64,000 nt of DNA from Alkalithermobacter thermoalcaliphilus JW-YL-7 = DSM 7308 (GTDB taxonomy: Bacteria; Bacillota; Clostridia; Peptostreptococcales; Peptostreptococcaceae), in the NCBI GenBank assembly GCA_001584565.1, contig LSFY01000001.1, positions 358,001-422,000 on the forward strand, given 5' to 3'. Every line of letters starts with the position of its first letter. Position 1 is the first letter of the stretch. A program made the translations under genes and the position numbers. The notes beneath the pieces are model-generated. The model saw nothing but the letters and a program-made list of their open reading frames with translations, ran no database searches and was not told the origin of the DNA. Positions 59,956-64,000 of the stretch are shown here, one piece after another.

Positions 59956-59984
59956 TTGACACATTAATTTGTACATGTTACCAT
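59956..59984 (+). promoter_or_regulatory. Promoter of the thi operon
   Basis: TTGACA (59956-59961), 17-bp spacer, TACCAT (59979-59984); the -10 is weak. About 25 nt upstream of the TPP aptamer. Confidence 0.6.
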
Positions 59985-60006
59985 TTATCTATGATTACAT
60001 AGAAAC

Positions 60007-60099
60007 CACTAGGGGAGCTGGATAATGGCCAGCTGAGAAAAAGATCCGTTAATCTTTGACCCTTTAACCTGATCTGGGTAATACCAGCGTAGGGAAGTG
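60007..60099 (+). promoter_or_regulatory. TPP riboswitch (THI element)
   Basis: cactaggggagct, agctgagaaa, gacccttttaacctgatctgg and gtaataccagcgtaggga match the THI-box consensus. P1 pairs cact (60007-60010) with agtg (60096-60099). With the terminator at 60126 it would switch off thiSFGH-thiC when thiamine pyrophosphate is high. Confidence 0.95.
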
Positions 60100-60125
60100 T
60101 ATAGTGCATCGTTTTTTGTTTGTGT

Positions 60126-60157
60126 ACACAAACCCTACTTTGGGTTTGTGTTTTTTA
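60126..60157 (+). terminator. TPP riboswitch terminator
   Basis: Ten-bp perfect stem acacaaaccc / gggtttgtgt, 6-nt loop, then TTTTT. Located between the aptamer and thiS. Confidence 0.88.
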
Positions 60158-60194
60158 TTTGCAAAAAAATTCATCGCAAAAGGAGGTGAAGTAT

Positions 60195-60389
60195 ATGGTT
60201 ATAAATGGAAAACAATTTGATATAAATGAAGAAATTACAGTTTATCAATTACTTATAGATTTAAACTTAGATCCAGATACTGTAGTAGTTGAAGTGAATT
60301 TACAAATAATTGATAAAGAAAAATATAAGTCTAAAGTTTTAAATAATGAAGATAGAGTTGAAATAGTTAGGTTTGTAGGGGGAGGTTAA
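60195..60389 (+). CDS. thiS: Sulfur carrier protein ThiS
   Basis: 64 residues, beta-grasp. Ends in FVGGG, the C-terminal Gly-Gly that is adenylated by ThiF and thiocarboxylated for thiazole synthesis. ATG at 60195 with SD aggaggtga; in-frame codons further upstream lie in the riboswitch terminator. thiF starts 1 nt after its stop. Confidence 0.93.
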   Translation: MVINGKQFDINEEITVYQLLIDLNLDPDTVVVEVNLQIIDKEKYKSKVLNNEDRVEIVRFVGGG

Positions 60390-60390
60390 T

Positions 60391-61197
60391 TTGAATATAT
60401 ATGTGAATGAAAATATATACTCTTTTGAGCATGAAGTGACTGCATTTGAAGTTAGGGATGCTATAAAAAAAGATGCAGATATTATAATCTTTAATGGTTT
60501 TATTATAAAGGAAGATATTGCTCTTAAAGATAATGATAAGATTGTTTTGATAAAAAGAGGAGAAATTCCAACTAAGCAAGAGCTAGAATACCTTTTAGTT
60601 TCAAGACACTCTCCTGAGGTACATGAAAAAATAAAAAATGCTAAAGTAGCAATAGCAGGACTTGGCGGGCTTGGATCAAATGTGGCTGTACTTTTGGCTA
60701 GAATGGGTATAGGAAAGTTAGTATTAGTAGATTATGATGTTGTAGAGCCTAGTAATTTGAATAGACAACAATATTTTCTAAAGCATATTGGAATGAGGAA
60801 AACTGATGCTCTAGCTCAAATCATAGCTGATATTAATCCATTTGTTACTGTTCAGACAAAAAACGTTTTCGTAGAGCGAGATAATATAAAGTTTATATTC
60901 TCAGATGTAGATGTAATAGTTGAAGCATTTGATAATCCTAAATCTAAAGCAACTTTAGTTAATGAAGTGCTTATACAAATGTCGAGTAAAAAAATAGTAG
61001 CATCTTCTGGTGTAGGAGGGTATTTCTCATCTAATCTTATTAAAACAAAGAGAGTTACAGAGAATTTTTATCTTGTAGGAGATGGATTTTCGCAAGCAAG
61101 ACCGGGCCTAGGACTTATGGCTCCGAGGGTGTCAATTGCTGCTAGTCATCAAGCCAATATGGTAATAAGGATTTTACTTTCTCAGGATGAAGCTTAA
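60391..61197 (+). CDS. thiF: ThiS adenylyltransferase ThiF with N-terminal ThiS-like domain
   Basis: 268 residues. First about 65 residues form a beta-grasp ThiS-like domain (NIYVNENIYSFEHEVTAFEV ... DNDKIVLIKRG) that lacks the C-terminal GG, then an E1-like Rossmann fold (AIAGLGGLGSNVAVLLARMG, LVDYDVVEPSNLNRQQY). No C-x-x-C zinc pairs are visible. It activates ThiS with ATP. TTG start with SD ggggaggt. Operon member. Confidence 0.9.
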   Translation: MNIYVNENIYSFEHEVTAFEVRDAIKKDADIIIFNGFIIKEDIALKDNDKIVLIKRGEIPTKQELEYLLVSRHSPEVHEKIKNAKVAIAGLGGLGSNVAVLLARMGIGKLVLVDYDVVEPSNLNRQQYFLKHIGMRKTDALAQIIADINPFVTVQTKNVFVERDNIKFIFSDVDVIVEAFDNPKSKATLVNEVLIQMSSKKIVASSGVGGYFSSNLIKTKRVTENFYLVGDGFSQARPGLGLMAPRVSIAASHQANMVIRILLSQDEA

Positions 61198-61209
61198 GGG
61201 GGGATTTAC

Positions 61210-61986
61210 ATGGATAATCTTATAATAGATGGAAAAATCTTAAAGAGCAGATTGTTTATAGGAACAGGGAAATTTTCTTCTAATGATATTCTTCCAAAAG
61301 TTATACAGTCATCTAAAACTAATGTTGTAACAGTTGCATTGAGGAGAGTTGATTTAACTTCTAAAGAAGACAATATCTTAGAATATATAAATAAGGATTG
61401 TATTTTAATGCCAAATACTTCTGGAGCAAGAAATGCTCAAGAAGCTGTAAGGATAGCTAGACTTGCAAGGGCAGCAGGTTGCGGGAATTGGATTAAGATA
61501 GAAGTAATCTCGGATAACAAGTATTTACTTCCTGATAATTATGAAACTATAAAAGCTACAGAGATTTTAGCTAAGGAAGGTTTTGTAGTTTTTCCTTATA
61601 TGAATCCTGATCTTATGGATGCAAAGAGGTTAGTTGACGCTGGGGCAGCATCTATAATGCCTTTAGGGGCACCTATTGGAACTAATAAGGGGTTAAAAAC
61701 AGAAGAGATGATTTCAATATTAATAGAAGAGATAGATATACCTATAATAGTAGATGCAGGTATAGGTAAACCATCTCACGCTGCAAAAGCAATGGAAATG
61801 GGGGTTGATGCCGTTTTAGTAAATACTGCTATAGCTACATCTGATGATCCAGTTATGATGGGAGAGGCGTTTTATCATGCTGTAGTAGCAGGGAGAAAAG
61901 CTTTCTTAGCTAAAACAGGTGCAGTAAAAAAATATGCTCAAGCATCTTCTCCGTTGACAGGGTTTCTAGATGGAGGGGACATTTAA
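61210..61986 (+). CDS. thiG: Thiazole synthase
   Basis: 258 residues, TIM barrel. [35 protein letters not shown] and [29 protein letters not shown] are typical. It condenses deoxyxylulose phosphate, dehydroglycine and ThiS-COSH into thiazole phosphate. ATG with SD aagggggga. The next gene overlaps its stop by one base. Confidence 0.96.
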   Translation: MDNLIIDGKILKSRLFIGTGKFSSNDILPKVIQSSKTNVVTVALRRVDLTSKEDNILEYINKDCILMPNTSGARNAQEAVRIARLARAAGCGNWIKIEVISDNKYLLPDNYETIKATEILAKEGFVVFPYMNPDLMDAKRLVDAGAASIMPLGAPIGTNKGLKTEEMISILIEEIDIPIIVDAGIGKPSHAAKAMEMGVDAVLVNTAIATSDDPVMMGEAFYHAVVAGRKAFLAKTGAVKKYAQASSPLTGFLDGGDI

Positions 61987-63089
61987 TGGGCTTTTACGAT
62001 AAATACAGTCTATATAAAAACTTTAACTTTGAAAATTTTTATATAAATGTAAAAGATTCAGACATAGAAAATGTGTTACGTAAGGATAAGTTAAATGAAA
62101 TAGACTTATTAACATTACTTTCTCCGTCTGCAGAGAAGTACTTAGAAAAAATAGCTACAAAAGCCAATGAAATATCTGTTAAGCAGTTTGGAAAGACTAT
62201 ATTGCTTTACACACCCATATATATATCGAATTTCTGTAGGAACGTATGCTCTTATTGTAGTTTTAGTTTAAGAAATAAGATAGATAGAAAACAGTTGACT
62301 TTAGATGAAATAAAAGAAGAAGCTAAGGCTATTTATGAAAATGGGATTAGGCATATTTTAATCTTGACTGGTGAGGACAAAATTAAAACACATATATCGT
62401 ACTTAAAGGATTGTATAAGAGTTTTAAAACAATATTTCGATTCTATTTCAATAGAAATATATGCTCTGGATGAAAAAGAATATAGAGAACTTATTAATGA
62501 AGGAGTAGATGGCTTAACTATATATCAAGAAGTATATAACGAACAGATGTATAGCAAAGTACATATATCTGGAGATAAGAAAAATTATAAATATAGGTTA
62601 GATGCTCCAGAAAGAGCTTGTAGGCAAAATATTAGATTTGTAAATTTAGGTGTATTACTTGGACTTTATGACTGGAGAAGTGAAGTATTCTTTATGGGAC
62701 TTCATGGCAAGTATCTTCAAAATAAGTATTCTCATGTAGAAATAAGTTTTTCTTTTCCAAGAATTAGACCTTTTATTGGAAGTAATTTTAAACCATACAA
62801 GGTAACAGATAAAAATCTGGTTCAGTCGATACTTGCTTTAAGATTGTATATTCCAAGAGCAGGGATTAATATTTCTACAAGAGAAAATGCTTTATTTAGA
62901 GATAAGATTATTCCACTTGGCGTAACAAAAATGTCAGCAGGAGTTTCAACGCAGGTTGGCGGTTATTCATTAGATAATAAAGGAGTTAGTCAATTTGATA
63001 TTTGTGATACAAGAAGTGTAGAACAAGTAAAAAAAGCCATTATATCAGCAGGATACCAGCCAGTATTTAAAGATTGGATGATTATATAA
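61986..63089 (+). CDS. thiH: 2-iminoacetate synthase (tyrosine lyase)
   Basis: 367 residues. Radical SAM motif CRNVCSYCSF (C-x3-C-x2-C) at about 84-93. It splits tyrosine to dehydroglycine and p-cresol, the anaerobic source for thiazole. Overlaps thiG by 1 nt (taATG). SD ggaggg within the end of thiG. thiC follows after 18 nt. Confidence 0.96.
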   Translation: MGFYDKYSLYKNFNFENFYINVKDSDIENVLRKDKLNEIDLLTLLSPSAEKYLEKIATKANEISVKQFGKTILLYTPIYISNFCRNVCSYCSFSLRNKIDRKQLTLDEIKEEAKAIYENGIRHILILTGEDKIKTHISYLKDCIRVLKQYFDSISIEIYALDEKEYRELINEGVDGLTIYQEVYNEQMYSKVHISGDKKNYKYRLDAPERACRQNIRFVNLGVLLGLYDWRSEVFFMGLHGKYLQNKYSHVEISFSFPRIRPFIGSNFKPYKVTDKNLVQSILALRLYIPRAGINISTRENALFRDKIIPLGVTKMSAGVSTQVGGYSLDNKGVSQFDICDTRSVEQVKKAIISAGYQPVFKDWMII

Positions 63090-63107
63090 AAAGGGGGAGA
63101 TATTATA

Positions 63108-64000
63108 ATGAATTATACAACTCAAATGGATGCAGCTAAAAAGGGTATTGTTACAAAACAAATGGAGATTGTATCTAGAAAAGAACAAATAGATGTAGAG
63201 AAATTGATGGATTTGATAGCTAAGGGAAAGGTTGTAATATGTGCAAATAAAAATCATAAATCGTTAGATCCAGAAGGAATAGGGGAAGGACTAAGAACAA
63301 AAATTAATGTAAATGTAGGAATTTCAAAAGACTGTCCTGATATAGAAAATGAGATTGAGAAAGTAAAAAAATCACTAGATCTAAAGGTAGAGTCAATAAT
63401 GGATTTAAGTTCATTTGGAAAAACAGAGGAGTTCAGAAAAAGATTGATACAAATATCTCCTGCTATGATAGGAACAGTTCCTATATATGACGCTATTGGA
63501 TTTTACGATAAAGAACTTAAAGATATAACAGCAGATGAGTTTTTAGATGTAGTAGAAAAACATGCTAGAGATGGCGTAGATTTTATGACAATACATGCGG
63601 GATTGACAAAAAGAACGTGTGAAACATTCAAAAAAAATAAAAGACTTACAAATATAGTATCTAGAGGGGGGTCCCTACTTTTTGCTTGGATGGAGTTGAA
63701 TAACAAGGAAAATCCGTTCTATGAGTATTATGATAAGGTTTTAGATATATGTGAAAAGTATGATGTTACTATAAGTTTAGGGGATGCTTGTCGTCCTGGA
63801 AGTATAAATGACTCAACAGATGCTTCTCAAATAGAAGAACTTATAATACTTGGAGAGCTTACAAAAAGAGCATGGGAAAGAAATGTACAAGTAATAATAG
63901 AAGGTCCAGGACATATGTCACTTGATGAAATAAAAGCTAATGTACTTATACAAAAGAAACTTTGTCATGGTGCTCCTTTTTATGTACTAGGACCAATAGT
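63108..64000 (+). CDS. thiC: Phosphomethylpyrimidine synthase (partial, runs off the right end)
   Basis: The first 297 codons are visible. [20 protein letters not shown], then [67 protein letters not shown] and [15 protein letters not shown] fit ThiC, a radical SAM enzyme that makes HMP-P from aminoimidazole ribotide; the C-terminal FeS motif (CxxCxxxxC) is beyond the window. SD aaggggga. Last visible gene of the thi operon, under TPP riboswitch control. Confidence 0.95.
   Translation, partial: MNYTTQMDAAKKGIVTKQMEIVSRKEQIDVEKLMDLIAKGKVVICANKNHKSLDPEGIGEGLRTKINVNVGISKDCPDIENEIEKVKKSLDLKVESIMDLSSFGKTEEFRKRLIQISPAMIGTVPIYDAIGFYDKELKDITADEFLDVVEKHARDGVDFMTIHAGLTKRTCETFKKNKRLTNIVSRGGSLLFAWMELNNKENPFYEYYDKVLDICEKYDVTISLGDACRPGSINDSTDASQIEELIILGELTKRAWERNVQVIIEGPGHMSLDEIKANVLIQKKLCHGAPFYVLGPI

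Overview
The window comes from the chromosome of a low-GC, spore-forming, amino-acid-fermenting anaerobe of the class Clostridia. The evidence is the AT-rich codon use, a spore-germination locus (cspBA, sleC, a SleL-like protein), YtxC, a selenocysteine-containing glycine reductase operon, many [4Fe-4S] proteins and frequent TTG/GTG starts. A fused CspB-CspA gene together with grd genes suggests the family Peptostreptococcaceae or a close relative (inference). No prophage, insertion sequence or CRISPR array was seen; this looks like core chromosome.

Layout. 1-3.2 kb: RNase H, a GntR/UTRA regulator and a lysine-riboswitch-controlled NhaC-type transporter. 3.2-11.9 kb: germination block (cspBA converging on sleC and a GH18/LysM gene), then prsW, an orphan HEPN-domain protein, signal peptidase I and a TIM-barrel protein. 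11.9-29.5 kb: housekeeping genes (CBS protein, nucleoside kinase with ThrRS-like N-terminus, glutaminase, HTH regulator, endonuclease IV, ZIP transporter, RusA-like resolvase, QueG, Lon-like protease, DUF503, endonuclease III, VanW/G5 wall protein, DUF2225, HAD phosphatase, two DUF362 ferredoxin proteins, TrmL, two DegV proteins). 29.5-37.5 kb: glycine riboswitch and the complete grdX-trxB-trxA-grdE-grdA-grdB-grdC-grdD operon, with in-frame UGA (Sec) codons in grdA and grdB. 37.6-42.4 kb: BMP-type nucleoside ABC transporter. 42.5-49.1 kb: ytxC, DUF445, T-box-thrS, an FtsH-like protease lacking membrane segments, and the L20-leader-infC-rpmI-rplT operon. 49.2-52.2 kb: acyl-CoA dehydrogenase with EtfBA. 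52.3-57.5 kb: rRNA operon (tRNA-Gly, 16S, tRNA-Ala, 23S, 5S). 57.5-64 kb: divergent UppS paralog, an MCP with a C-terminal cytoplasmic Cache-like domain, and a TPP-riboswitch thiSFGH-thiC operon that runs off the right end.

How the genes work together. Glycine enters the grd operon through a riboswitch that senses it; TrxB/TrxA deliver electrons to GrdA/GrdB/GrdE, and GrdC/GrdD release acetyl phosphate for ATP. The Csp protease would activate pro-SleC to degrade spore cortex, with the SleL-like protein as a possible partner. Lysine, Thr-tRNA, TPP, glycine and ribosomal protein L20 all have visible RNA leaders.

Most notable: a 128-nt extension with an 18-bp terminal stem in 16S helix 6 (V1); a CspBA fusion in which both protease halves keep a full catalytic triad; an orphan HEPN (R-X6-H) protein resembling the Cas02710/Csm6 type; a GH18 protein whose catalytic Glu is replaced by His; a 21-bp perfect inverted repeat touching the glsA ribosome-binding site; and the inverted-topology Cache chemoreceptor. 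Product calls rest on recognised motifs, without database searches.
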